Shown here piece by piece: positions 43,807-53,986 of a stretch of 64,000 nucleotides of DNA. The DNA is taken from assembly GCA_902566705.1 (NCBI GenBank), contig CACFJT010000002.1, forward strand, positions 81,998 to 145,997. The letters run 5' to 3'. Positions within the stretch are counted from its first letter, which is position 1, and the number at the start of each line of letters is the position of its first letter. Both the position numbers and the translations under genes were made by a program. Under the pieces are notes generated by a model. The model was not told the DNA's origin and searched no databases. It saw nothing but the letters and a program-made list of their open reading frames with translations. The stretch is from an uncultured Pelagibacteraceae bacterium. Its GTDB lineage: Bacteria > Pseudomonadota > Alphaproteobacteria > Pelagibacterales > Pelagibacteraceae.

Positions 43807-46022
43807 TATATTGACCTCTCTGTGGATGTAACACTAAAAGCCTCTATTGTGTCATTTTTTTGAAAATCCATATAATCTTTGACTGTAATTCCACATTCTT
43901 GACCACCACTTACTTGTTTCACCTGATTTTTTTCTCTGAAAATTGATGAAATTTTTCCAGTATAAATAATAGCTCCATCTCTTATAATTCTTACATCTGA
44001 AGTACTATTAATTTCTCCCTCAGTTACTTTTAAACCAGCAACTTTTCCAGCACCTGAAACTTTAAAAATCTCCAAAATTTGTGCTGTACCAGTAATTTCC
44101 TCTTGAACATCGGGTGCTAGCAATCCTGACATTCTTTGCTTAATGTAATCTAAAACTTCATAAATAATGTTGTATGAAGATATTTTTATTTTCTCGTTTT
44201 CAGCAAGTTTTTTTGCTTCTTTACTTGGTTTTACATTGAAAGCTATTAAAACTGCATTTGAAGCTTTAGCTAATGTAACATCTGTCTCAGTTACCATTCC
44301 AATATCTGCTAAAATTATTTTAGGTTTAACTTCATCGTGCTTTATTTGACTTATTGCATTTTTAATTGCTTCTGATGATCCGTGTACATCAGATTTAATA
44401 ATTAAATTTAATTCTTCTGTAGATTTATCTGAAAAAGCAGAGTCTTGAGTTGCAAAAGTTAAAGGATTTTTTCCATCTTTACTTTCTTGAGCTCTATTTT
44501 CACTCAATGTCTTAGCTTCTTTTTCTGTATCCAGTACAATAAAATCATCGCCAGCTTTTGCTGCACCATTTATACCTAAAATTTCAACTGGTGTTGAAGG
44601 TAAAGCCTCGCTGATATTTTGTCCTTTGTCATTAATAATAGCTCTAACTTTGCCCCATTTTAAACCACTTACAAAAAAATCACCTTTCTTGAGTGTTCCA
44701 GTAGTGACAATAATATTTGCAACTGGACCTCTACCAATATCAATTTTTGACTCCAAAACTATGGCTGTAGCTTTAGATTCGTAATCTGTTTTTAGATCTA
44801 AAATCTCTGCTTGAAGTATTACGGACTCTACTAATTTATCTAAGTTTTGTTTCGTTTTAGTTGAAATTTCAACCATTAAAGTATCACCAGATAAATCTTC
44901 AGCAATTAATTCATGTTCTAATAATTGATTTTTTATTTTCTGAGGATCTGCCTCTGGTAGATCACATTTGTTTATTGCTACAACAATTGGAACCTTTGCA
45001 GCTTTAGCATGTTTAATAGACTCAACGGTTTGAGGTTTAACTCCATCATCTGCAGCAACTACCAATACAACTACATCGGTTAATTTTGATCCTCTTGCTC
45101 TCATTTCTGTAAAAGCAGCATGGCCTGGTGTATCAATAAAAGTTAATTTATTATTTTGGCTTTCAATTTGATAAGCTCCAATATGTTGAGTAATTCCACC
45201 AAATTCACCTGAAACTACATTAGCACTCCTAAGAACATCTAATACTGATGTCTTACCATGATCTACATGTCCCATAACAGTAACTATTGGTGGTCGATTT
45301 TTTAAATTTTCAGTTCTGGAAGCTTTTATTTTTTTTATTATTTCTTCGGCTTTTTCCTCTCTTATTGGATTATGACCAAATTCTTTTACTAAATATTCAG
45401 CTGTATCAGCTGCTAGAGTTTGATTGATAGTAACTGTAACACCCATGCCAAATAAATGTTTAATTACATTACTTGATTGTTCAGCCATTCTATTTGCTAA
45501 TTCTCTTACAGTAATTGCTTCAGGGATATTAACGTCTCTCTTGATTGGTTTGATATTATCTTGAGTGTCATTTTTTGCAGCATTTTTGATTTCTTTTTGT
45601 CTTGCCCTCTTAACTGATGCTAAACTTCTCTGTTTTGCATCAATTTCATCACTTAACGCTCTTGATACTGTTAATTTTAGTTCTCTTTTCTTTGTCCCAG
45701 CTTTTAAAGTCTTCCTATCCTTATTATCATTATCACCCTTTAGTCTTTTAGTAGCTCTTTGTTCTGCTAATTTTCTCTTTTCAAAATCATTTGTTATAGC
45801 AGGTGATTTTGGATTAAATGAGGGTTTTAAAGAAGTTCCTTTTTTAAGCGTTGAGGTTGTCCTTGAATTAGTATTAGACCTAAAAGACCCACCTCTGCTA
45901 GAAAATTTTCCAGTTTGTTTTTCAATTATTACGGAATTTTTATCTTGAGTTTTGGCAATCTCAATATTCTTGATTGACTTTTTGACTGAGCCCGAAATTG
46001 TTAATTTTGTTTTTTTCTCCAT
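43806..46022 (-). CDS. infB: Translation initiation factor IF-2
   Basis: GTPase that brings fMet-tRNA to the 30S subunit, 738 residues. A basic, low-complexity N-terminal part (1-165) precedes the IF2-N motif [23 protein letters not shown]. The G domain follows: G1 [13 protein letters not shown]3 [16 protein letters not shown]4 NKCD. C-terminal domains II-IV end with [15 protein letters not shown]. It lies directly after nusA; the ylxR (DUF448) gene that often separates them is not present. Confidence 0.97.
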   Translation of the reverse strand: MEKKTKLTISGSVKKSIKNIEIAKTQDKNSVIIEKQTGKFSSRGGSFRSNTNSRTTSTLKKGTSLKPSFNPKSPAITNDFEKRKLAEQRATKRLKGDNDNKDRKTLKAGTKKRELKLTVSRALSDEIDAKQRSLASVKRARQKEIKNAAKNDTQDNIKPIKRDVNIPEAITVRELANRMAEQSSNVIKHLFGMGVTVTINQTLAADTAEYLVKEFGHNPIREEKAEEIIKKIKASRTENLKNRPPIVTVMGHVDHGKTSVLDVLRSANVVSGEFGGITQHIGAYQIESQNNKLTFIDTPGHAAFTEMRARGSKLTDVVVLVVAADDGVKPQTVESIKHAKAAKVPIVVAINKCDLPEADPQKIKNQLLEHELIAEDLSGDTLMVEISTKTKQNLDKLVESVILQAEILDLKTDYESKATAIVLESKIDIGRGPVANIIVTTGTLKKGDFFVSGLKWGKVRAIINDKGQNISEALPSTPVEILGINGAAKAGDDFIVLDTEKEAKTLSENRAQESKDGKNPLTFATQDSAFSDKSTEELNLIIKSDVHGSSEAIKNAISQIKHDEVKPKIILADIGMVTETDVTLAKASNAVLIAFNVKPSKEAKKLAENEKIKISSYNIIYEVLDYIKQRMSGLLAPDVQEEITGTAQILEIFKVSGAGKVAGLKVTEGEINSTSDVRIIRDGAIIYTGKISSIFREKNQVKQVSGGQECGITVKDYMDFQKNDTIEAFSVTSTERSI

Positions 46023-46032
46023 ACCTCATCAC

Positions 46033-47586
46033 TCAATCTTTGTATACAATATTACGTGCAGACATAATTAACTCATCCGCTTCATCTTTTGATAGAGCAA
46101 AATCTTCTAGGTAACCCTGAATTTTAACTCTCTCACCTTTTACAACATCATAACCACCTGTTAATTCATCAGATGCTAAATCTGCAAAATCTTCTAAAGT
46201 CAGAATTTTTTGCTCCCCAAGTGTAACTAGCATTCCTGGTGTTAAACCATGTAAATTAATTAAAGTGTCCTCAAGCCCTAAATCTTTAATTCTTTGAGAA
46301 ATATCTTCTTGATCCTTTTCATGAAACTCTTTGGCCCTTTCTATTAAAGCTTTTGCTGTATCTTCTTCAATTCCCTCAATTTTCATCAAATTTTCAGCTG
46401 AGCTATCTTTTATATCATCTATAGTTGAAAACCCTTCTGCAACAAGTAACTGACCTAATGTTTCGTCTAGCTCTAAATTTTTTACAAAATTTTCTGTTTT
46501 TTCTTTAAACTCTAATTGTCTTCTCTCAGAGTCCTCAGCATCAGTCATTATGTTAATTTCGTAATTTAATAGTTTCGTTGCAAGCCTTACATTTTGACCT
46601 CTTCTTCCAATCGCTTTACTTAAATTTTCCTCAGTAAGAATCACATCAAGTTTTTTTCTTTCGCTATCAACATTAACTCTTTGAACTTCTGCAGGTGATA
46701 ATGCATTTGAAACTAAAATTGCAGGATCTTCAGACCAATTAACTATATCAATCTTTTCACCTTGAAGTTCATTTACAACAGCTTGAACTCTTGAACCTCT
46801 CATACCTACACAAGCACCAACAGGATCTAATGAAGTATCTACAGCTTTAACACATATTTTAGCTCTACTTCCAGGGTCTCTTGAGGAAGATTTTATTTCA
46901 ATAAGCCCATCATAAATCTCTGGCACTTCTTGAACAAAAAGCTTTTCCATAAATTTTGGATGAGCTCTGGATAAAAATATCTGCTGCCCCCTAGGCTCTC
47001 TTCTCACATCGTAGCAATAAGCCTTAATACGATCACCTGCTTTAATATTTTCACGAGGTATTAACTCATTTTTTTGAATTATTGCCTCCGTTCTTCCTAA
47101 GTCAACAATTACATTTCCAAATTCCAATCTTTTAACAATTCCACTTAAAATTGAGTCTTTCTTATCAATAAAATCGTTAAATTGTCTTTCTCTCTCTGCC
47201 TCTCTTACATTAAAACTAATAACTTGTTTTGCAGTTTGAGCAGCAATACGTCCAAAATCAAAAGAGGGAAGTGGTTGCAATACCTCATCACCAACCGACT
47301 TGTCTTTATTTATTTCATTTAAACTAATAGCATCTTCTAATTTTATTTCAGTATTTGCATTTTCTGGATTTTCAGAAATAACTAACTTTCTAAAAAGTTC
47401 AATATCTCCATTATCTCTATTTATTAATACTTTAATTTCATTTTCCTGACCAAATTTTGATTTAGCGGCTTTGGCTATTCCAGTTTCCATAGAAGTAATA
47501 ATTAATTCTTTATCTATCGATTTTTCTAAAGCTACAGCTTCAGCAATTCTTAATAATTCAAGTTTATCTGCTCTTTTATTTAACAT
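46033..47586 (-). CDS. nusA: Transcription termination/antitermination factor NusA
   Basis: RNA polymerase-binding elongation factor, 517 residues. N-terminal NusA domain (1-130), S1 domain with DSILSGIVKRLEFGNVIVDLG, two KH domains with DPVGACVGMRGSRVQAVV and LSKAIGRRGQNVRLATKLL, and two C-terminal helical repeats containing LLVAEGFSTIDDI and LGEQKILTLEDFADL. ATG 47586 (MLNKRADKLELLRIAEAV) is the normal start; 13 further in-frame codons upstream would run through a hairpin and are rejected. rimP, usually upstream, is missing here. Confidence 0.96.
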   Translation of the reverse strand: MLNKRADKLELLRIAEAVALEKSIDKELIITSMETGIAKAAKSKFGQENEIKVLINRDNGDIELFRKLVISENPENANTEIKLEDAISLNEINKDKSVGDEVLQPLPSFDFGRIAAQTAKQVISFNVREAERERQFNDFIDKKDSILSGIVKRLEFGNVIVDLGRTEAIIQKNELIPRENIKAGDRIKAYCYDVRREPRGQQIFLSRAHPKFMEKLFVQEVPEIYDGLIEIKSSSRDPGSRAKICVKAVDTSLDPVGACVGMRGSRVQAVVNELQGEKIDIVNWSEDPAILVSNALSPAEVQRVNVDSERKKLDVILTEENLSKAIGRRGQNVRLATKLLNYEINIMTDAEDSERRQLEFKEKTENFVKNLELDETLGQLLVAEGFSTIDDIKDSSAENLMKIEGIEEDTAKALIERAKEFHEKDQEDISQRIKDLGLEDTLINLHGLTPGMLVTLGEQKILTLEDFADLASDELTGGYDVVKGERVKIQGYLEDFALSKDEADELIMSARNIVYKD

Positions 47587-47606
47587 AATTTTGTTTACTC
47601 CAAAAA

Positions 47607-47628
47607 AAAATGGGCAAATGCCCATTTT
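47607..47628 (-). terminator. Hairpin plus T9 run before nusA (metK terminator or nusA attenuator)
   Basis: On the minus strand AAAATGGGC and GCCCATTTT form a 9-bp stem around a four-base loop, followed by nine consecutive T. This is a textbook intrinsic terminator. It lies 58 bases after the metK stop and only 20 bases before the nusA ATG, downstream of the promoter-like pair at 47652-47679. So it may end metK transcripts, attenuate nusA transcription, or both. Confidence 0.8.
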
Positions 47629-47651
47629 CTAATGTTCAATAATTTAATGGC

Positions 47652-47679
47652 AATATAGTAAAGTTTTTTTTTAATTCAA
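47652..47679 (-). promoter_or_regulatory. Possible promoter for the nusA-infB run
   Basis: On the minus strand TTGAAT (47679-47674) and TATATT (47657-47652) are spaced by 16 bases, and the spacer contains nine consecutive A. A start about 7 bases further on would place the 47607-47628 hairpin inside the nusA leader. Confidence 0.5.
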
Positions 47680-47685
47680 CCGAAA

Positions 47686-48855
47686 CTATTTCGAAAAAAC
47701 GTTTATTTTGTCTGTTTTTTCCCATGAAAACGAACCATTTTCTTCAGGTGCTCTTCCAAAATGGCCGTAAGCAGCTGTTTTTTCATACATGGGTTTATTT
47801 AAATTCAACATTTCTCTGATACCCCTAGGACTCAAATCAAAATTTTCTTTTATCCTTTCTACAATAAATTTATTTTTATCTAGGTCATTATCAAATAAAT
47901 CAACATAAATAGATAATGGTTTTGATACACCGATTGCATATGCTAATTGAATTAAACATTTCTCAGCAATTTTAGAACCAACGACATTTTTAGCAATATA
48001 CCTTGCTGCATAAGCAGCTGATCTATCAACTTTAGTTGGATCTTTTCCTGAAAAAGCGCCACCACCATGTGGTGCAGCACCGCCATATGTATCAACAATA
48101 ATTTTTCTCCCTGTCAAACCACAGTCTCCATCGGGACCACCTATTACAAAATTACCTGTTGGATTTACATAAAATTCATTTTCATCAAATCCCTCAAGAA
48201 AGTTCTCTGGTATAGACTTTAGCATATAAGGTCTTAATAAATCCCTTACCTGCATTTGATTAACATCTGGTGAATGCTGTGAGGAGATAACTACCGATTT
48301 TACTTTTGAGGGTTTTCCATCAACATATTCAAATGTTACCTGACTTTTTGAGTCTGGCTCAATATTTTTTAATTTTCCAGATTTTCTATCCTCAGCCATT
48401 AATCTCAAAATTTTATGAGAATAATGTATAGGTGCTGGCATCAAAACATCTGTTTCATTACAAGCATACCCAAACATTATACCTTGATCCCCAGCTCCCT
48501 CGTCTTTATTGCCAGATGAGTCTACACCCATAGCAATATCAGCTGATTGGGAATGCAAATGACTTTCAATTTTTGTAGCTTCTTTCCAGGTAAAACCCTC
48601 TTGGTCATAACCAATATCTTTTATACAATTTCTTACTTTTTCAATTAATTCATCTTTTTTAATTTCTGGTCCTCTTACTTCGCCAGCTAAAACAACTTTA
48701 TTTGTTGTAGTTAATGTTTCGCAAGCAACTCTAGAATATGGATCTCCAGAAATATAACTATCAACAACCATATCTGAAATCCTATCAGACACTTTATCTG
48801 GATGGCCTTCTGAAACTGACTCACTTGTGAAAAGATAATTTTTTAAATTACTCAT
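47686..48855 (-). CDS. metK: S-adenosylmethionine synthetase
   Basis: Makes SAM from methionine and ATP, 389 residues. The N-terminus [21 protein letters not shown] holds the ATP/methionine-binding His. [12 protein letters not shown] is the first signature motif and [22 protein letters not shown] the second, a P-loop with catalytic Lys. It overlaps the lnt gene by 8 bases. No SAM riboswitch is present because there is no leader space. Confidence 0.97.
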   Translation of the reverse strand: MSNLKNYLFTSESVSEGHPDKVSDRISDMVVDSYISGDPYSRVACETLTTTNKVVLAGEVRGPEIKKDELIEKVRNCIKDIGYDQEGFTWKEATKIESHLHSQSADIAMGVDSSGNKDEGAGDQGIMFGYACNETDVLMPAPIHYSHKILRLMAEDRKSGKLKNIEPDSKSQVTFEYVDGKPSKVKSVVISSQHSPDVNQMQVRDLLRPYMLKSIPENFLEGFDENEFYVNPTGNFVIGGPDGDCGLTGRKIIVDTYGGAAPHGGGAFSGKDPTKVDRSAAYAARYIAKNVVGSKIAEKCLIQLAYAIGVSKPLSIYVDLFDNDLDKNKFIVERIKENFDLSPRGIREMLNLNKPMYEKTAAYGHFGRAPEENGSFSWEKTDKINVFSK

Positions 48856-50392
48856 TTCTAAGTTTCTTAAATGAAAATATTAAAAAAATATACAATAAAA
48901 TTATAAATCCAAAAATTTTATTTCCAAATTTTGCAAATAAGGTAGGCTCTATTTTTCTTATCTCAGTTAAATCTATGTAACCTGATTTATTTATGTCAAC
49001 TTTTTGCTCTATAACTCCAAGTGGATTAATAATTGCTGATGTACCATTATTTGCTGATCTTAAAACATATTTTCCACTCTCTATCGCTCTAAAAATACTA
49101 TGAGTATAATGTTGCTCTGGACCAATTGATTTACCAAACCAACCATCTTCAGAAACATTTACAATGTAATCAAAGTCACTATTAGTAAAAATTTTACCAG
49201 AGTAAATTATCTCATAACAAATGAGAGGTAATATTTTCACTGATAAATTACTATATTTCAGATCAATTATGTTTCTTTCTGCACCTTTTGAATATGATTG
49301 ATAGTCATTAGTAATTGTTTTTAAACCAATACTTTTTAATAAGTTTTCGAAAGGTAAAAATTCACCAAAAGGAACAAGATTAATTTTGTTATATGAATTT
49401 ATTACATTAAGGTCATAGTCAAAAATAGATAATGAATTAAAATATTTAATAGTTTTATTTTCATCTTCTTTGCTATTAATCCCAATTGCTAATAAATGAT
49501 TTTCGTTGAATTTATTTTCAAATAACCATTTGTATTCTTTTAGTTGGTCTTGTGAAATACCAGGAATAATACCTTCTGGCCAAATAAAAATTATTTTTTG
49601 ATTTTTTTTAGGAAAGCTTATTTCAATTAGCTCTTCTATTGCAGTTATTGGATCAATATTATTATAAAATCTATCTATGCCTATATTTGAACTTAAAATT
49701 CTTAGTTTATAATCAAGTTTTTTTACCTTTTGATTATTAAATTTTTCTAAATTTTGTGAACCAACTATATAAAATGACATTGTTGTAATAAGAAATGCAA
49801 CACAAATACTAATATCTTTTTTATTCTCTCTTAAAATGAATATTGATGGGCTTGTAAATAATGAAATACAGAAAAGATTAAAGCTGTATGTGCCTATGAC
49901 TGATGTAATGTTTAAAATTTCGATTTGATTAGAGAAACTATAAGCGATTAAATTCCAAGGGAAACCAGTAAGGATTGATCCTCTCACAAATTCTACTATT
50001 CCAAATATTAAAGAAAAAAGAAAAAATGAACTCAAATTTTCTTTTGGTTTTAAAACTACAAATAAGTAGGCGACTAAAGCGTAAAATAAAGCCAGGAAAC
50101 CAGGTATTAAAATTATTGTTAAAGGTATTAAAAATTTAAAATTTTGATCAAAGGTTAATGATATTGATATCCAATATAAATTACTTACAAAATAACCAAG
50201 CCCAAATAACCATCCATAAAGAAAAAATATTTTTTTATTTTTATAATACTCAATTTTCTTTAATAAAAATATATAGAATAAACTGAAAGTTAAAAAATTA
50301 ATTACAACATAATTAAATGGAGGTAAACTTAAGGAAGTAAGAGCTCCTAATAAAATTAAATAAATTAATTCAATATAAAATTTATTTTTCAA
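48848..50392 (-). CDS. lnt: Apolipoprotein N-acyltransferase
   Basis: Adds the third acyl chain to lipoproteins at the periplasmic side of the inner membrane, 514 residues. Six to eight N-terminal membrane spans are followed by a carbon-nitrogen hydrolase domain with triad residues in [10 protein letters not shown] (Glu), [15 protein letters not shown] (Lys) and [11 protein letters not shown] (Cys). A last membrane span closes the protein. The window's LptM-like and BON lipoproteins are likely clients. It lies between ybeY and metK; the corC/tlyC gene often between ybeY and lnt is missing. Confidence 0.93.
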   Translation of the reverse strand: MKNKFYIELIYLILLGALTSLSLPPFNYVVINFLTFSLFYIFLLKKIEYYKNKKIFFLYGWLFGLGYFVSNLYWISISLTFDQNFKFLIPLTIILIPGFLALFYALVAYLFVVLKPKENLSSFFLFSLIFGIVEFVRGSILTGFPWNLIAYSFSNQIEILNITSVIGTYSFNLFCISLFTSPSIFILRENKKDISICVAFLITTMSFYIVGSQNLEKFNNQKVKKLDYKLRILSSNIGIDRFYNNIDPITAIEELIEISFPKKNQKIIFIWPEGIIPGISQDQLKEYKWLFENKFNENHLLAIGINSKEDENKTIKYFNSLSIFDYDLNVINSYNKINLVPFGEFLPFENLLKSIGLKTITNDYQSYSKGAERNIIDLKYSNLSVKILPLICYEIIYSGKIFTNSDFDYIVNVSEDGWFGKSIGPEQHYTHSIFRAIESGKYVLRSANNGTSAIINPLGVIEQKVDINKSGYIDLTEIRKIEPTLFAKFGNKIFGFIILLYIFLIFSFKKLRNE

Positions 50393-50393
50393 T

Positions 50394-50855
50394 TTAATTT
50401 ATTTTTGATTGCACAGATTTATATAATAGATTTTCCTCTTTTAACATTTTTGAATAGTCTTTATTTTTTTTATGATCAAATCCTAAAAGATGAAGAAAAC
50501 CATGTATGAATATTTTAGTAACTTTTTCTTTAAAAGATTTTAAATCTTGTGATCTTGGTTTGTCTAGATAATTATAGCTGATGATGATGTCTCCAAGATA
50601 AGTATTTTTTGAAATTTTTAAATTTTTATTTAATGGAAAAGATAAAATATCGGTAGATTTATTTTTTTTTCTAAAAACCTTATTTAAATTTTTTATATTC
50701 TTATTATTTGAAAGTAATAGTGTGAAAGTTACTTTTTTATTTAAAAATTTATATTTTTTTGGAAAAGCTTTACATATTTTTTTAAAAAAAATATCCTGAT
50801 TTTTTAGCCTTTTTGACCAAGCCTTCTCCTCAGAGAAGACATTAATATTAATCAT
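50394..50855 (-). CDS. ybeY: Endoribonuclease YbeY
   Basis: Zinc-dependent RNase for 16S rRNA 3'-end maturation and ribosome quality control, 153 residues. The zinc site HGFLHLLGFDHKKNKDY is clear near residue 118, with STDILSFPLN upstream. The start overlaps phoH by 8 bases, and lnt begins 2 bases after the stop. Confidence 0.95.
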   Translation of the reverse strand: MININVFSEEKAWSKRLKNQDIFFKKICKAFPKKYKFLNKKVTFTLLLSNNKNIKNLNKVFRKKNKSTDILSFPLNKNLKISKNTYLGDIIISYNYLDKPRSQDLKSFKEKVTKIFIHGFLHLLGFDHKKNKDYSKMLKEENLLYKSVQSKIN

Positions 50856-51843
50856 TATTTGAGTATGCTTTAACTATTTTAGAAACTAGTGGATGTCTTA
50901 CTACGTCGGAGTGATCAAAATCCACAATGGATATTTCCTTTAAATGTCCAAGTAACTCTTTTGATCGGACTAATCCTGACATACTTTTATTTGGTAAATC
51001 AATTTGAGAAGGATCTCCATTCACTACTATTTTTGAATTTTCTCCAATACGTGTTAGAAACATTTTAATTTGAGTATCTGTAGCATTTTGTGCCTCGTCT
51101 AAAATTGCAAAGGAATTTTTAAGAGTTCTACCTCTCATAAAAGCTAAAGGTGCAATCTCTATATCTCCAATCTCAATCATTCTCTGTATTTTTTCAAAGT
51201 CAAAGAGATCATATAAAGAATCATACAAGGGTCTAAGATAAGGATCTACTTTTTCCTTCATATCACCAGGTAAAAATCCTAAACGCTCACCTGCTTCTAC
51301 AGCGGGTCTTGAAAGAATAATTCTCTCAATCTTTTTTTCTAAAAGCATTGTTAAACCTACGGCAACTGCCAAAAAAGTTTTTCCTGTTCCTGCCGGTCCG
51401 GCTGAAATTACAATATCACTCTCCCTCAAAGCTCTCACATAACTTTTTTGTTTTTCAGATCTAGGAATTATAGATTTCTTAGGAGTTTTGATAATGTCAG
51501 TAATATTATTATTTTTTACTTTTTCATTAATCATAAAGTTATCAACTGATGAAATTATATCTTTATTCTCTATACTTCCATTATTAATAAACTGATTTGC
51601 CAAAAACTGAATAGCGTTTTTAATCTTTTCATTTTTTTCGGGTGTTGATTTAATTAAAATTGAATTTCCCCTTGAATATAAGCTACAACTTGTGATTTTT
51701 TCCAATTCTTGTAAATTTTTATTAAATTCCCCAACAACACCCATTAACAAGTTATTGTCATGAAATATAACACTTAGAGAATTGTTGTCTGAATAAACAA
51801 ATTTTAAAGACTGATCGATATTTTTTTTTGTTATTCCGCTCAA
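50848..51843 (-). CDS. phoH: PhoH-family ATPase
   Basis: P-loop ATPase of 331 residues, PhoH-like (YbeZ), thought to act with YbeY in RNA metabolism. Walker A is SAGPAGTGKTFLAVAVGL (about 150-167) and Walker B SFAILDEAQNATDTQIKMFLTR. RPAVEAGERLGFLPGDMKEKVDPY is the family signature. The first ~110 residues are a KH-like domain. It sits 3 bases downstream of miaB, in the conserved miaB-phoH-ybeY order. Confidence 0.95.
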   Translation of the reverse strand: MSGITKKNIDQSLKFVYSDNNSLSVIFHDNNLLMGVVGEFNKNLQELEKITSCSLYSRGNSILIKSTPEKNEKIKNAIQFLANQFINNGSIENKDIISSVDNFMINEKVKNNNITDIIKTPKKSIIPRSEKQKSYVRALRESDIVISAGPAGTGKTFLAVAVGLTMLLEKKIERIILSRPAVEAGERLGFLPGDMKEKVDPYLRPLYDSLYDLFDFEKIQRMIEIGDIEIAPLAFMRGRTLKNSFAILDEAQNATDTQIKMFLTRIGENSKIVVNGDPSQIDLPNKSMSGLVRSKELLGHLKEISIVDFDHSDVVRHPLVSKIVKAYSNND

Positions 51844-51846
51844 ATT

Positions 51847-53175
51847 TTATGCAACCTTCTTATCTGAATTAGTTATAGCTTCACCGAATAAAGTATTTCT
51901 ATTACTATCTTTAATTCTCACTTGAACTATTTTTCCAATATCGTTCTTTTTACCATTAAAAATTACAGATGTCATATACTCAGATCTACCAAAAACTTTG
52001 TTTTTATCTTCGGTTAAATTTTCAACCAATACATCAATAACTTTACCCTCCACTGATTTATTCATTCGTATTTGATTTTCGAATAAAATATTCTGAATTT
52101 TTTCTAATCTTTCAATAGAAATTTTTTTTTCAATTAATTCTAAATTTTCAGCTACTGTTCCAGGTCTTGGACTAAAGATAAATGAATAAGAGTTTATAAA
52201 TTTAATCCTTTCAATTAATCTGATAGTATCCTTAAAATCCTGATCCTCTTCGCCAGGATAACCTATAATAAAATCACTTGAAAATTCTATATTTGGATTA
52301 ATTTCTTTTAATTTATCAAAAGTACTTAAATATTCCTCAATGCTATGTTTTCTATTCATTGATGCTAAAATTTTATTAGATCCACTTTGAACAGGTAAAT
52401 GTACAAGTGGCATTAACTTTTTAGAAGTTTTATACGCTTCAATCAAATCCTCTGTCATATCTTTTGGGTGAGATGTTGTATATCTAACTCTCTTAATCTC
52501 GGATAATTTTTCAATATTTAAAATCAAATCAGATAGTCTGTATCCTTCATTATCATAAGCATTTACATTTTGACCAAGTAAAATTATTTCTCTTGCACCA
52601 TTATCAGCTAAATATTTTGCTTCATCTAAAATTTGATTAAATGGACGGGAATATTCTGGTCCTCTTGTATATGGGACTACACAAAAATGACAAAACTTAT
52701 CGCACCCTTCCTGAATAGTTAAGAAGGATGAAACTTTTCCAGCTTCATTTTTTATTTTACTTAAATATTTAAATTTAGAAACTGCATCAAACTCTGTCTC
52801 TTCTATTTTTTTATTTTTTTCAGTATAATTTAAAATTGTATCATTTATTTTATGATAAGCTTGAGGACCAATAACCAAATCTATATAAGGTTCTCTTTTA
52901 AGCATTTCCTGATTTTCTGCTTGAGCTACACACCCTGCAATAATTACCAACGGCTTTTTTTTAGATCTAAAAATTTTTTTTACTCTACCTATTTCTGAGT
53001 AAACTTTTTCTTTTGCTTTGTCTCTAATGTGGCATGTATTTAAGAGATAACAATTTGCTTCTTCATATTTTTCTGTTTTTTCATAACCAATTCTTTTAAC
53101 TGAATCATATATTCTATTTGAGTCATACTCATTCATTTGACATCCAAAAGTTTTAATAAATATTTTCTGATTCAT
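51847..53175 (-). CDS. miaB: tRNA-2-methylthio-N6-dimethylallyladenosine synthase
   Basis: Radical-SAM methylthiotransferase acting on A37 of tRNAs reading UNN codons, 442 residues. The N-terminal UPF0004 domain has FGCQMNEYDS, LNTCHIRDKA and GCVAQAE, ligands for one cluster. The radical SAM motif is EGCDKFCHFCVVPYTRG, and the TRAM domain lies at the C-terminus. ATG 53175 (MNQKIFIKTFGC) is chosen because it starts just after the fur-family stop; the in-frame ATG at 53202 would overlap it. Next gene phoH follows after 3 bases. Confidence 0.96.
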   Translation of the reverse strand: MNQKIFIKTFGCQMNEYDSNRIYDSVKRIGYEKTEKYEEANCYLLNTCHIRDKAKEKVYSEIGRVKKIFRSKKKPLVIIAGCVAQAENQEMLKREPYIDLVIGPQAYHKINDTILNYTEKNKKIEETEFDAVSKFKYLSKIKNEAGKVSSFLTIQEGCDKFCHFCVVPYTRGPEYSRPFNQILDEAKYLADNGAREIILLGQNVNAYDNEGYRLSDLILNIEKLSEIKRVRYTTSHPKDMTEDLIEAYKTSKKLMPLVHLPVQSGSNKILASMNRKHSIEEYLSTFDKLKEINPNIEFSSDFIIGYPGEEDQDFKDTIRLIERIKFINSYSFIFSPRPGTVAENLELIEKKISIERLEKIQNILFENQIRMNKSVEGKVIDVLVENLTEDKNKVFGRSEYMTSVIFNGKKNDIGKIVQVRIKDSNRNTLFGEAITNSDKKVA

Positions 53176-53176
53176 A

Positions 53177-53590
53177 TTATTGGGATTTTTTCTTAACCCC
53201 ATATAATTCTAATTTATGGTCTACTAGAGTATATCCATATTTCTCTGCAACTTTTTTTTGAAGATTTTCAATTTCTTCATCTACAAATTCGATAATTTCG
53301 CCAGTTTTCACATCAATTAAATGGTCATGATGACCTTCATTTAATTCCTCATATCTAGCTTTTCCACCTTTAAACTCGTGCTTTGTTAAAATTCCTGTCT
53401 CTTCAAATAATTTTACCGTTCTATAAACAGTTGCAATACTTATTTTTGGATCAATTTTAGACACTCTATTATAAAGCTCATCTACGTCCGGATGGTCAGA
53501 AGACTCGGACATTACTTGTGCAATTACTCTTCTTTGATCAGTTAATTTAACCCCTTTTGCTATACATTTTTGTTCTATTGTTTCTGACAT
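53177..53590 (-). CDS. Fur-family transcription regulator
   Basis: 137-residue Fur-type regulator. GVKLTDQRRVIAQVM and PKISIATVYRTVKLFEETGIL form the winged helix. EGHHDHLIDVKTGEIIEFVDEEIE is the metal-binding region with His-rich signature, lacking the Cys pairs of classic zinc-site Furs. Many alphaproteobacteria keep this gene before miaB, where it can act as Mur (manganese) or Fur; this cannot be told apart here. It is distinct from irr at 37.9 kb. Confidence 0.93.
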   Translation of the reverse strand: MSETIEQKCIAKGVKLTDQRRVIAQVMSESSDHPDVDELYNRVSKIDPKISIATVYRTVKLFEETGILTKHEFKGGKARYEELNEGHHDHLIDVKTGEIIEFVDEEIENLQKKVAEKYGYTLVDHKLELYGVKKKSQ

Positions 53591-53599
53591 AAGATAATT

Positions 53600-53986
53600 T
53601 TAACTTAAATAAATAGGGTTAATCAAATTTTTTTTAATATTAAATTTATCACACAAATCAGGGATATTTTCGTATTTTATGTCTTTTTCACCTTTAAAAT
53701 CTTGAATGCTATAACAATAATAATCAATATTATTAGTTAAATTAAATGCTTTAACTATAGATAACGAATTTCGAATTCCCGCAAAACTTCCAGGTCCTCT
53801 ATTTAAATAAATTGTATTAATATCTTTCAAGTTTAATTGATGGGACTTTAAAAAATCATTAATAATCAAAGTTAATTTTTCATAATTAATTTTAGTATTC
53901 TCTTTAGTAATATTATAAATATCATTACTAGTAATGATCATTAAAAAAATTTTTTCACTGGCTACATCAATTATCATTTTGTTCAT
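53600..53986 (-). CDS. tsaB: Short TsaB-like tRNA threonylcarbamoyladenosine protein
   Basis: TsaB partners TsaD in making t6A37 of ANN-decoding tRNAs. The N-terminal lobe is recognisable: MIIDVASEKIF, then the hallmark YLNRGPGSFAGIRNSLSIVKAF near residues 60-82. TsaB is usually about 220 residues; this has only 128. It still ends NPIYLS, resembling the PxYLR end of full-length TsaBs, which suggests loss of an internal stretch rather than simple truncation. ATG 53986 (MNKMIID) is chosen; an in-frame ATG at 53977 is also possible. Its 5' end overlaps the divergent deacetylase gene by about 50 bases. rimI, often next to it, is missing. Confidence 0.75.
   Translation of the reverse strand: MNKMIIDVASEKIFLMIITSNDIYNITKENTKINYEKLTLIINDFLKSHQLNLKDINTIYLNRGPGSFAGIRNSLSIVKAFNLTNNIDYYCYSIQDFKGEKDIKYENIPDLCDKFNIKKNLINPIYLS

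Noticed and set aside
47587..47625. Longer N-terminus for NusA
   Set aside because: The extra codons lie in a terminator-like hairpin; NusA begins at the ATG at 47586.
48840..48870. SAM riboswitch before metK
   Set aside because: metK overlaps lnt by 8 bases, leaving no leader for a riboswitch.
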